A DNA stretch of 18,158 nucleotides from Thermatribacter sp964570785 (GTDB lineage Bacteria; Atribacterota; Atribacteria; Atribacterales; Thermatribacteraceae): positions 1-18,158 of the forward strand of contig CAZMZG010000035.1 of the NCBI GenBank assembly GCA_964570785.1, written 5' to 3'. The position numbers and the translations under genes were made by a program. Under the pieces are notes generated by a model, which had not been told where the DNA came from, did no database searches, and saw only the letters and a program-made list of their open reading frames with translations. Of the stretch, positions 1-6,583 are shown in pieces. Every line of letters begins with the position of its first letter. The first letter of the stretch is position 1.

Positions 1-65
1 TCACTTTCGGCATCATCCTCTTTGTTATGCTCAGCTTCTATGCCAGCAACTTGCGCAGAAGGTGA
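1..65 (+). CDS. C-terminal tail of an upstream membrane protein (partial)
   Basis: The reading frame that starts at base 3 is open from the window edge to a TGA at 63-65. It encodes TFGIILFVMLSFYASNLRRR: a hydrophobic stretch followed by a positively charged Arg-rich end. That is typical of the last transmembrane helix and cytoplasmic tail of an integral membrane protein, for example an ABC-transporter permease. Only about 20 residues are visible, so the family cannot be named. It lies on the same strand as rpiB, about 210 bases upstream. Confidence 0.4.
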   Translation, partial: TFGIILFVMLSFYASNLRRR

Positions 66-181
66 GATTGAAAAGCGAAAGACGGTGCTTTCTGGTCTAC
101 AGGAAACCTTGATATCAAAAGGAGTTGGAGTAATCAGACTTCAAACCTCCTGCAAAAGGGTAGCTAACCCTCTATACCTCC

Positions 182-210
182 TTGCCTCTTTCCGGGCTTG
201 CCGGTATACT
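182..210 (+). promoter_or_regulatory. Predicted sigma-70 promoter for rpiB
   Basis: TTGCCT at 182-187 and TATACT at 205-210 are separated by exactly 17 bases, a good match to the housekeeping -35/-10 consensus. Transcription would start near 217, leaving a leader of about 58 bases before the rpiB ribosome-binding site. The stretch from 66 to 181 shows no convincing gene, only a weak imperfect hairpin around 119-160. Confidence 0.5.
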
Positions 211-274
211 TTTCGTGGACAGTTTTTTAAGTTGTACCAGTTTCTCTGGAATTAGTTGTGTGGAGGTATTAACC

Positions 275-745
275 ATGAAAATTGCTTTGGGTGCAGACCA
301 TGCTGGATACAGATACAAAGAGGCTATTAAAGAGAGACTTCAGAAGGCGGGCTATGAGGTAGTGGATTTTGGCACCAACGATGAACAGCCAGTGGGAACA
401 GCTCCTTTTGCCCAGAAAGTAGCCCGGGCAGTGGCTCTTGGGGAAAGTGAGCGCGGTATTCTGGTTTGTGGCACTGGTGGCGGTATGTCGGTTTGTGCTA
501 ATCGCTACCCCGGGGTGCGAGCGGTACTTTGCTTTAACGAGTTCACTGCAAAAATGGCCCGGGCACACAATGATGCCAATATTCTGGTTATGGGTTCTCG
601 AGTTACTCCCCTTGAAGAGGCCCTTCAGTTTGTGGATATCTTTTTAAATACTCCTTTTGATGGAGGTAAATACGCCGAGCGACTACGGTACTTGGAAGAA
701 GTAGAGAAAGACGTCTTTCAAATACTGAAAAGGAGATTTTCTTGA
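275..745 (+). CDS. rpiB: Ribose-5-phosphate isomerase B (RpiB/LacAB family)
   Basis: The 156-residue product has the RpiB/LacAB length. It is a predicted cytosolic sugar-phosphate isomerase interconverting ribose-5-phosphate and ribulose-5-phosphate in the pentose phosphate pathway. Visible family motifs are GADHAG (residues 6-11), the active-site loop CGTGGGMS with Cys65, and ARAHNDANIL followed by MGSRV. The start is the ATG at 275, placed 8 bases after a GGAGG at 262-266; upstream in-frame codons have no such site. The usual DYPD(Y/F)A segment is replaced by PVGTAPFA (residues 39-46), which is unusual and leaves room for a related activity on another aldose or ketose phosphate. It has its own promoter and is followed by a hairpin at 791-826. 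Confidence 0.88.
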   Translation: MKIALGADHAGYRYKEAIKERLQKAGYEVVDFGTNDEQPVGTAPFAQKVARAVALGESERGILVCGTGGGMSVCANRYPGVRAVLCFNEFTAKMARAHNDANILVMGSRVTPLEEALQFVDIFLNTPFDGGKYAERLRYLEEVEKDVFQILKRRFS

Positions 746-790
746 TTTTTGAATGTTTTTTTCGGCGCTTTTTGAATTAAAAGCCACTTG

Positions 791-826
791 CCACCAGGAT
801 ACCCGTAGCCACAGGTATCCTGGTGG
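791..826. terminator. 13-bp hairpin between convergent genes, possible bidirectional terminator
   Basis: CCACCAGGATACC (791-803) and GGTATCCTGGTGG (814-826) are perfect inverted repeats with a 10-base loop. The hairpin lies between the ends of rpiB (plus) and the membrane-protein gene (minus). Neither side carries a real U-tract (plus: atctctct; minus: caagtggctttt), so termination strength is uncertain, but position and stem quality fit a shared terminator. Confidence 0.5.
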
Positions 827-844
827 ATCTCTCTAATCCTCTTT

Positions 845-1471
845 TCATTCAGAAGCTTCTACGTCGACAGCTCCGTACCTCAAGACAGCGTAAGGAAGCC
901 ATATAGAGATGAAAAGGTTAGCCAGGAAAAGGCCGATTACAGGTAATAAGCCCAAAAGAAATTCGATTAAAACTATGAGAAATATGGCTCCAAAGTTACC
1001 TTGAGAGAAGACAAAACGCAAAGAAAAGCTTATCGACTTATCGAAGCTGACATTTTCCTTTGCTGCATAAGGGATAGCTGGTAAAAGCATAGATGCCAGA
1101 AGAATCCCGGGTATTATGTAGAGAAAGGTGCCCAGTGCAACCAGGATGGATATCACAAGAGCTGCCACACCCAAGTTGGGCAGGCGCTCAGAAAGCTTTA
1201 TCCAGGAATCCTGAAGAGATGCTTTTTCTTCCTGCATAGCTTTTTCGAGCAAAAGAGTGATCCAGGCCATGCTAAAAAGAACTATTATGTTGCTAATTAT
1301 CGCAACCACGAAAACCTGCCAGCTCATTCCCATTAAAAGAGCATTGCGTATTCCAAGCGATAGCGCCAATCCTATCAGGCTGGCTATGAGTGAGGGGACC
1401 AGAACCGAGGGGACTTTACCGATCATCTGGAAAGGGGTTTGAAAAGCATCCTGCAGGTTAACTTTGGACAT
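845..1471 (-). CDS. Integral membrane protein of unknown function
   Basis: The product is 208 residues and very hydrophobic. Likely membrane segments lie around residues 20-42, 52-77, 99-135 and 159-195, the last two probably double spans, with a charged cytoplasmic-type loop at 76-98. The N-terminus reads MSKVNLQDAFQTPFQMIGKV. Its layout resembles multi-span proteins of the YciC / glycerophosphodiester-phosphodiesterase-membrane-domain type, but I cannot assign a family. I chose the ATG at 1469-1471 because a GGAGG lies 8 bases upstream; a longer version from 1498 would place that site inside the gene. It is a single gene, divergent from the LptF operon. Confidence 0.72.
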   Translation of the reverse strand: MSKVNLQDAFQTPFQMIGKVPSVLVPSLIASLIGLALSLGIRNALLMGMSWQVFVVAIISNIIVLFSMAWITLLLEKAMQEEKASLQDSWIKLSERLPNLGVAALVISILVALGTFLYIIPGILLASMLLPAIPYAAKENVSFDKSISFSLRFVFSQGNFGAIFLIVLIEFLLGLLPVIGLFLANLFISIWLPYAVLRYGAVDVEASE

Positions 1472-1497
1472 TGAGTTTCCCTCCTTTTTTATCAGCA

Positions 1498-1526
1498 TTT
1501 TAACAGCTGGATGCTTTTTCTGTCGA
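1498..1526 (-). promoter_or_regulatory. Possible promoter of the membrane-protein gene
   Basis: On the minus strand TCGACA (1521-1526) and TTAAAA (1498-1503) are 17 bases apart. On the plus strand the same six bases read TGTCGA and lie 16 bases before TAAAAT (1543-1548), which could serve the lptF operon. The two divergent promoters would then share one -35 block. Both matches are only moderate. Confidence 0.3.
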
Positions 1527-1578
1527 GAGAATACTTTAATGGTAAAATAACTTAACCAAAAGAAGAAGGGAAGAAAAC

Positions 1579-2664
1579 ATGTTTCCCAAGATTCTGGATC
1601 GCTATGTAATGCGCGAAAGTACCATCTTGATGTTTACCTGGGTGGGCGCGGTTACCATCATTATGTTGGTTCAGACTCTCTTTGAGCTGGCCGACTTTTT
1701 TGTAAACAAAAAAGTGCCCTTTCTGATTGTTCTGGAAATTCTCCTTTTATACCTGCCCGCTCATATGGTTATGACCTTTCCCATTTCCAATCTTTTGGCC
1801 GCAGAGCTCAGTTTAAGTCGTTTTTGTAGGGATAGTGAGCTTATAGCCGTTGAAGCCAGCGGGGTTAGCTTGAAACGCTTTCTATTTCCTTATCTTTTTT
1901 TGGCACTTCTTGTGGCCCTGGGTTCCTTTCTGCTAAATGATTTTGTGGTTCCCGAAACCAACCATCGTGCCCAGAGTCTGGTGCGCTATTATGTCTACAA
2001 AGAGAGCCCCCCTCAGATAGAACAGAATGTATTTTTCCGGGACGAAGAAAATCGATATTTCTATGTCAACGAAGTTGATACCCGCACCTGGGAAATGAAA
2101 AGAGTAATTATCTATTTTCTGGAAAGCAATCATGAGTACCCGGAGGTAATAGTTGCTAAGACAGCTTTCTGGTTGGAGGATAAATGGTTGATCAAAGACG
2201 GAGTAGTACATCAGTTTGACGAGGAAGGGAAACTGGTTAGAGAAATCGAGTTTTCCGAAATGGAAATTGACATGCGGAAAGAACTCAAGGAGTTTTTTGA
2301 AAAGCAGCGCACCCCGGAAGAAATGTCTTCCCGCCAGTTGAGAAAACAGATCCAGATTCTCAAAAAAGCGGGAGCGAAAACCGAGAAAATGGAAGTTGCT
2401 TACTTTCTAAAATTTTCCATTCCTTTTTCAGCACTGGTTTTTGTTCTGGCGGGTATGCCGCTGGGTATTCAGCGTACCCGAGACACCAAGGGTTTGGGGG
2501 TTATTGTAACGGTAATTCTGGCTTTTGCTTACTATATGTTGCTTTCCATTTTTCGCTCTTTGGGCCGAGGAGGAGTTATGGAGCCAGCCCTTGCTGCCTG
2601 GATGCCGGATATAATATTTGGATTAATGGGGTTAATTCTTTTTTGGAGTGTGGATCGACGATGA
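1579..2664 (+). CDS. LptF/LptG (YjgP/YjgQ) family permease
   Basis: The 361-residue protein has the length and topology of LptF/LptG. Three N-terminal helices lie near residues 14-36, 48-72 and 102-122. A soluble periplasmic beta-rich domain follows at about 123-270, then three C-terminal helices (about 276-296, 303-323, 338-357). The opening PKILDRYVMRE and the segment FSIPFSALVFVLAGMPLGI before helix 5 are characteristic. In the Lpt complex these proteins extract LPS from the inner membrane with the LptB ATPase and pass it to the periplasmic bridge, so the gene implies a diderm envelope. No second family member or lptB is in the window. It begins a six-gene operon and its stop overlaps the next start (ATGA, 2661-2664). 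Whether it is LptF or LptG cannot be decided. Confidence 0.85.
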   Translation: MFPKILDRYVMRESTILMFTWVGAVTIIMLVQTLFELADFFVNKKVPFLIVLEILLLYLPAHMVMTFPISNLLAAELSLSRFCRDSELIAVEASGVSLKRFLFPYLFLALLVALGSFLLNDFVVPETNHRAQSLVRYYVYKESPPQIEQNVFFRDEENRYFYVNEVDTRTWEMKRVIIYFLESNHEYPEVIVAKTAFWLEDKWLIKDGVVHQFDEEGKLVREIEFSEMEIDMRKELKEFFEKQRTPEEMSSRQLRKQIQILKKAGAKTEKMEVAYFLKFSIPFSALVFVLAGMPLGIQRTRDTKGLGVIVTVILAFAYYMLLSIFRSLGRGGVMEPALAAWMPDIIFGLMGLILFWSVDRR

Positions 2665-3347
2665 AAAAATTTTTCTGGTGCTTTCTGATTGGTTTGGTAT
2701 TTGTTGTGTTAAGCGTTGCCTTTGCCGCAGAGGATCCCCAGGATCTTTTTAAAGAGGCTCAAAAAGCCCTCTGGAGCGGTGATACGGAGCGAGCGCTGAA
2801 ACTTTTTAAAGAATGTGTGGAAAGGGAAATAAGACCCCACGATGCTTATTTTGAAATGGGGCTTATCTATTACAGAGAAGGAGAGTATCTCAAAGCCTTT
2901 CGCATTTCCAAAAAAGCGATTCGTGCTTTCAAGACACACCTTGCAAAACATCCAGAGGACCATCAAAGCTGGTTTCGCCTGGCCTACATATATGAGTTGC
3001 GCAGCGAAGTGCCCTCGATTGATGAGTGGAAAAGAGCCCGGGAAGCGCTTGAAAAGGCCTTAGAGCTTTCCGAAAACAACTCCCTTTATTTGCTGCATCT
3101 TGGCTATGTTTGTTATAAAATAGAAGACGTAGGGGAAGCCAGAAAAGCTTTTGAGAGGGTTATCGAGATGCAGCCCTCCAGTGGTTATGCTAGGTATTAT
3201 CTTGCTCTTTTGGATCTCAAGGCTGGGAACATCGAGCAGGCAAAAGCAAGTTTCTCGTGGATTGTAGAGAATTTGCCTAAGAGCTCTTCCTTGCATCAAG
3301 AAGCAAAAAAGGAACTGGTCAGGTTGGAGGAAAAAAATGAAGGTTAA
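2661..3347 (+). CDS. Secreted TPR-repeat protein
   Basis: The 228-residue product starts with a signal peptide (MKKFFWCFLIG, then hydrophobic residues to about 22, likely cut at AFA/A). The rest is helical, with tetratricopeptide-like repeats: EAQKALWSGDTERALKLFKE near 32-51, a Y.EMGLIYYREGEYLKAF unit, a block with ALEKALELSENNSLYLLHLGY, and a last one with ARKAFERVIEMQPSSGYARY. It is a predicted periplasmic scaffold. The start is the ATG at 2661, which overlaps the permease stop as ATGA and implies translational coupling; an upstream in-frame ATG at 2643 would precede a weaker signal peptide. The partner is unknown, but the operon suggests envelope assembly. Confidence 0.8.
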   Translation: MKKFFWCFLIGLVFVVLSVAFAAEDPQDLFKEAQKALWSGDTERALKLFKECVEREIRPHDAYFEMGLIYYREGEYLKAFRISKKAIRAFKTHLAKHPEDHQSWFRLAYIYELRSEVPSIDEWKRAREALEKALELSENNSLYLLHLGYVCYKIEDVGEARKAFERVIEMQPSSGYARYYLALLDLKAGNIEQAKASFSWIVENLPKSSSLHQEAKKELVRLEEKNEG

Positions 3348-4539
3348 AAGCAAGCTCGGTTTATGTTTAATAGCTGGCATCTTTTGGGTTGCATTTTTGA
3401 CAGGGTGTCTTAATGGCGGTTTTCTGCAATATGGCTCTCTCAGGGGCAGAGTTTTGAGTGTATCTGGAGAGTTTCTGGGTGGTGTACTGGTAGAGGTTGA
3501 CAATCGCTCTACCCTGACTCTGGCAGATGGCAGCTTTTTGATTGATAAGGTACCTACCGGAAAGCGTTACGTATTTTTCTCACACTCGAATTACGCTGGG
3601 AAGGTTTTAGAAGTCGAAATTGCTGCGGATGTAGTTTGTGATGTTAATCCAGAAGGTGTAGTTTACCTGGCTGAAAAAACTCCTCAAACCCAGAGGGATT
3701 TTATATTCGAAATTTATCAGCTGGGTTTTTATGAAAGAGTTGTTGATGAGGCAAACAGCTTTCTTGCCCTTTATCCTCAGGATCCCCTGCAGGGAGATAT
3801 TATTTTTACAAGAGGGGCTTCCTTTTACTATCTTGAAGAGTATGCAAAGTCAATTGCTGACCTTGGCGCAGTGACCAGTAACTATCCGGGTAGCGAATTT
3901 GCAGATGATGCCCAATATCTTCTTGCCAAAAGCTATGGTGAGGGTTACGGTGATTATTACCGGGCGATAAGCGAATATCGCCACCTTATCGAGCAATATC
4001 CCCAGAGCGACCTGGTGGGCGCTGCTTATTACGAGATTGGAGATTGTTATTATATCCTTGGCGATTATTTTAATGCTTACCAGTCTTATCAACAGGCTCA
4101 GGAATTTGGTGGAGAACTGGAAAGAAAATCTATCTATGCCATGGGTCACTGCATGTATAAGTTAAACGATTTTCTCGAAGCTGCGCGGTATTTTGATGAG
4201 TATGTCAATCATTACCCCAACACGGACCTTTCCGATGATGCTCAGTACTTTGAAGGCGCTTCGCTTTATCGAGCAGAACGTTTTTCGGAAGCTTTGCTTG
4301 CTTTTGAAGATTGTGTAAAGAAATATCCCCAGGGTACCTGGTACAATGGTATTGCGATTGCTCCAGCTGCTCTTTTCCACAAGGGTCTTTGTCTTGAACG
4401 CTTGCAAAGATATGCTGAAGCGTATGAAACTTATCTTTACATCATTAAGAATTATCCTGGAGCTAAATGGGCTGATGGTTCTTCGCTTATAAGGAGCGTC
4501 CGTTTTCGCATCGACTGGCTCAACCAGAACATTTTCTGA
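3337..4539 (+). CDS. Lipoprotein with carboxypeptidase-regulatory-like domain and TPR repeats (BamD/YbgF-like)
   Basis: The 400-residue precursor has a type II signal with lipobox LTGC, giving a lipidated Cys24 followed by Leu, which favours outer-membrane rather than inner-membrane retention by the E. coli rule. Residues about 33-110 (GSLRGRVLSVSGEFLGGVLV through ADGSFLIDKVPTGKRYV) form a carboxypeptidase-regulatory-like beta-sandwich. From about 120 on there are some six TPR-type helix pairs, many ending in YP (for example FDEYVNHYPNTDLSDDAQY), as in BamD and the Tol-Pal protein YbgF/CpoB. It overlaps the previous gene by 11 bases and has GGAGG before its ATG. A role as a periplasmic envelope scaffold is inferred from architecture and neighbours; the exact partner is unknown. 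Confidence 0.8.
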   Translation: MKVKSKLGLCLIAGIFWVAFLTGCLNGGFLQYGSLRGRVLSVSGEFLGGVLVEVDNRSTLTLADGSFLIDKVPTGKRYVFFSHSNYAGKVLEVEIAADVVCDVNPEGVVYLAEKTPQTQRDFIFEIYQLGFYERVVDEANSFLALYPQDPLQGDIIFTRGASFYYLEEYAKSIADLGAVTSNYPGSEFADDAQYLLAKSYGEGYGDYYRAISEYRHLIEQYPQSDLVGAAYYEIGDCYYILGDYFNAYQSYQQAQEFGGELERKSIYAMGHCMYKLNDFLEAARYFDEYVNHYPNTDLSDDAQYFEGASLYRAERFSEALLAFEDCVKKYPQGTWYNGIAIAPAALFHKGLCLERLQRYAEAYETYLYIIKNYPGAKWADGSSLIRSVRFRIDWLNQNIF

Positions 4540-4543
4540 TTTT

Positions 4544-5143
4544 ATGTCTTTAAAAAAAAACGACCGGGAAATAATTCAGGAAGTACTACGGGGTAACACA
4601 GAGCTTTTTCGTCTCCTGGTGCAAAAATATGAGCGAGCGGTTTTCAACTATGTCTTTCGTATGGTGCGCCAGCGAGAGGAAGCCGAAGATCTTACCCAGG
4701 AAGCTTTTGTAAGAGCTTTTTGCGCTTTGCGCAAGTATGATTCTTCGTACGAGTTTTCTACCTGGATTTTCAAAATAGCCCTCAATTTGTGTAGAGACTT
4801 TTTTCGTCGCCGCAAGTTTTCCTTTCTTTCGCTTTCCCAACCTGTAGGGGAAGGAGGCGAAGAGGAGCTGGAGCAGCTTGTTGAACAGAGCTCTTTTTCC
4901 GATCCCGATGGAGTGTTGCTCGATAAGGAAATGGTTCTGGAAATGGAGAAAGCAATCGCCCGGCTTCCCCTTAAATTGAGGGAAGTCATTGTTTTAAGAC
5001 ACGTTGAAAATCTTTCTTACGAAGAGATTGCCAGAATTACAGGCTTGCCACTTGGGACGGTGAAGACCTATCTCCACCGGGCACGCAAGAAATTAAAGGA
5101 GTGGTTGAGAGAATATTTTGACCCGGGAGCTTCTGAAACCTGA
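4544..5143 (+). CDS. ECF-type RNA polymerase sigma factor (RpoE/SigW-like)
   Basis: The 199-residue protein contains sigma region 2 at about 22-88 (KYERAVFNYVFRMV, EEAEDLTQEAFVRAF, FSTWIFKIALNLCRDFFRR). An acidic linker follows, then region 4 at about 134-185 (LPLKLREVIVLRHVENLSYE, IARITGLPLGTVKTYLHRAR). Regions 1 and 3 are absent, which defines group IV (ECF) sigma factors. It would redirect RNA polymerase to a small regulon, probably for envelope or surface functions. The start lies 4 bases after the lipoprotein stop with no clear Shine-Dalgarno, so translation is probably coupled. The gene just downstream encodes a membrane protein that is the natural candidate for its anti-sigma factor. 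Confidence 0.9.
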   Translation: MSLKKNDREIIQEVLRGNTELFRLLVQKYERAVFNYVFRMVRQREEAEDLTQEAFVRAFCALRKYDSSYEFSTWIFKIALNLCRDFFRRRKFSFLSLSQPVGEGGEEELEQLVEQSSFSDPDGVLLDKEMVLEMEKAIARLPLKLREVIVLRHVENLSYEEIARITGLPLGTVKTYLHRARKKLKEWLREYFDPGASET

Positions 5144-5182
5144 AGGGGATAAAAGACGTATATATAAATGAAGGTGATTGGT

Positions 5183-5683
5183 ATGCCCGAAAGAAAAGAT
5201 TTGGAACATTATCTGAGTTGCCTTCCTCGTTTTGAGCCCAACGGGGATTTGGGCGACCGGGTAATGGAGAAAATTTATAAAAGGGAAGCTATTCTGGCCG
5301 GGTACCGCAGAGCTAAGAAGTTTGCTGTTTTTGCGCTGGCGGGGGTTTTTCTTTTGCTTGTCTTTTTGACCAACTTGCCCTTACTTCCAGAGTTCCAGGT
5401 TACCAGCTTTGCAGGATACAGGACGGTAGAACTGATATTTTATCCCCCTTCAAAGAGCCCTCGTACTGTAGCTGTAGCTGGAGATTTTACTAACTGGGAT
5501 GCTTTAACCATGCGAAAGGTCAAGGATAATTGCTGGAAGATAACCGTTCGCTTAAAACCTGGTAAGTATCAATATGCTTTTGTTATTGACGGCAAGGAAT
5601 GGATTCCAGATCCTTCTTCTCCGCGCAGAGTTTCTGATGGGTTTGGTGGCTTCAACTCGGTTCTGGTGGTAAACGGGGGTTGA
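5183..5683 (+). CDS. Single-pass membrane protein with C-terminal CBM48/AMPK-beta-type domain; candidate anti-sigma factor or sensor
   Basis: The 166-residue protein has a charged cytosolic N-terminus (residues 1-45), one transmembrane helix (about 46-68) and an outside domain (about 83-163). The outside domain matches the E-set/CBM48 fold: VAVAGDFTNWD, W118 in CWKITV, LKPGKYQYAFVIDGKEW, DP and GGFNSVLVV. W105 and W118 match the tryptophans that often bind alpha-glucans in this family. The order sigma gene then single-pass protein is classic for sigma/anti-sigma pairs, yet the short N-terminus shows no zinc-binding HxxxCxxC motif, so the anti-sigma role is inference. I chose the ATG at 5183, which has AAGGTG 7 bases upstream, over an in-frame ATG at 5168 without a clear site. 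Confidence 0.72.
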   Translation: MPERKDLEHYLSCLPRFEPNGDLGDRVMEKIYKREAILAGYRRAKKFAVFALAGVFLLLVFLTNLPLLPEFQVTSFAGYRTVELIFYPPSKSPRTVAVAGDFTNWDALTMRKVKDNCWKITVRLKPGKYQYAFVIDGKEWIPDPSSPRRVSDGFGGFNSVLVVNGG

Positions 5684-5684
5684 T

Positions 5685-6536
5685 ATGCGCAGGTTCTTTT
5701 TTTTTGTTCTTTTCTTTCTGTGTAGTTTTTTGAGTTTTTCAGCTTTTGCTGCTGGAGATGTTGTTTCTCTCATCCAGAATGCTCCTTCTTTTTATGCGGA
5801 AGAAGATAAAGAGTACCTCTTGCGAAGAGTGCCCGAGATACTGGAAGAGGTTAGCCAGGAGGGGATATCCCCCGAACCCTTGATACTGAAACTGGGGGAA
5901 GGCTTAAGAAAGCAGGTTCTTCCTTATAACTTGGTTAAAACCCTGGAGCGCAAGAAAGATAGCTTGCTTCTTGCCAAAAAAGCTCTCCAGAGAGTTGATG
6001 CTCGGGTAGCCAGGAAAGAGGATTTGCTTTACAACCTTGCGCTGGTTTTTGAGTCTGCGGCATCTCCCGAGGAATTGCAAAAAGTGCTGGGAGATGTGCT
6101 ACGCAAAGACGGTAAGCGTCTGGAATCAGTTATCGACTCGCTGGCTGCTTTTGTTGAACTGGGCTTTGAGCCGGATCAGGCTGGCCTGGTGGTTGCAGGA
6201 GTCGTTCGGAAGGGAGCTACTCCTTCTGAGCTTAAGAAACTTACCAAGCTCCTGGAAAGAGCGCGCAGGGAAGGGATCGACCCCTCGCGAGTGGCGGCAG
6301 TGCTTAAGGATGCTGTGAGTAAGTATGACCACTTAAGCCTGGTGGAAATGGAAGTTAAAAACCTCATCGCCTCTTCCAGGCAAAAGCCGAACGTAGAGGG
6401 AGGAGAAGGAGTAGTTATCAGTTCTCCGGGAATTACATCTTCGGGTACGCCTACCCAGGAAGGCGGAGCTCCTCTTGAGGGGAGTAATGCATCTTCGGGT
6501 CCTCCCACTCAAGAAGGAGGCGTTCCTCTTGAGTAA
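5685..6536 (+). CDS. Secreted helical protein with repeated Pro/Gly-rich tail, unknown function
   Basis: The 283-residue product begins with a Phe-rich signal peptide (likely cut at AFA/A, residue 22). Residues about 25-230 are predicted to be all-helical, with regularly recurring phrases such as ILEEVSQEGISPEPLILKLG, VFESAASPEELQKVLGDVL, AFVELGFEPDQAGLVVAGVV, RKGATPSELKKLTKLLE and ARREGIDPSRVAAVLKDAV. This suggests degenerate helical repeats of about 35 residues. The tail holds two near-identical 15-residue units, SSG(T/P)PTQEGG(A/V)PLE (DNA at 6435-6479 and 6489-6533), and looks like an extended linker or surface tail. It starts 1 base after the previous stop with GGGGG upstream. I do not recognise a family; the operon links it to the sigma/CBM48 pair. 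Confidence 0.75.
   Translation: MRRFFFFVLFFLCSFLSFSAFAAGDVVSLIQNAPSFYAEEDKEYLLRRVPEILEEVSQEGISPEPLILKLGEGLRKQVLPYNLVKTLERKKDSLLLAKKALQRVDARVARKEDLLYNLALVFESAASPEELQKVLGDVLRKDGKRLESVIDSLAAFVELGFEPDQAGLVVAGVVRKGATPSELKKLTKLLERARREGIDPSRVAAVLKDAVSKYDHLSLVEMEVKNLIASSRQKPNVEGGEGVVISSPGITSSGTPTQEGGAPLEGSNASSGPPTQEGGVPLE
6435..6533 (+). repeat. Two-copy tandem repeat in the tail of the secreted helical protein
   Basis: Two 45-base units (6435-6479 and 6489-6533) are separated by a 9-base spacer and encode TSSGTPTQEGGAPLE and ASSGPPTQEGGVPLE. Third-codon positions differ in several places, so the duplication is old or under protein-level selection. It ends directly at the stop codon. Confidence 0.85.
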
Positions 6537-6539
6537 GTG

Positions 6540-6575
6540 AAAGACAAAGGGCGGAATAACCTGCCCTTTGTCTTT
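6540..6575. terminator. Strong intrinsic terminator, probably bidirectional
   Basis: AAAGACAAAGGGC (6540-6552) and GCCCTTTGTCTTT (6563-6575) form a perfect 13-bp stem with a 10-base loop. T-rich sequence follows on the plus strand (ctttgtctttat). It begins 4 bases after the stop of the six-gene operon and lies just beyond the end of leuB on the other strand, so it can serve both convergent transcripts. Confidence 0.85.
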
Positions 6576-6583
6576 CTTTGTCT

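Noticed and set aside
119..160. Imperfect hairpin upstream of rpiB as a structured RNA or terminator
   Set aside because: The stem has mismatches and a bulge and no U-tract, and no known riboswitch motif was recognised.
22..255. 77-codon open frame over the gap before rpiB
   Set aside because: No ribosome-binding site, low-complexity composition without domain-like pattern, and it overlaps the tail of the upstream membrane protein and the rpiB promoter.
6435..6533. Possible CRISPR-like or mobile repeat
   Set aside because: Only two units, in frame with the coding sequence and with a 9-base spacer: it is a protein repeat.
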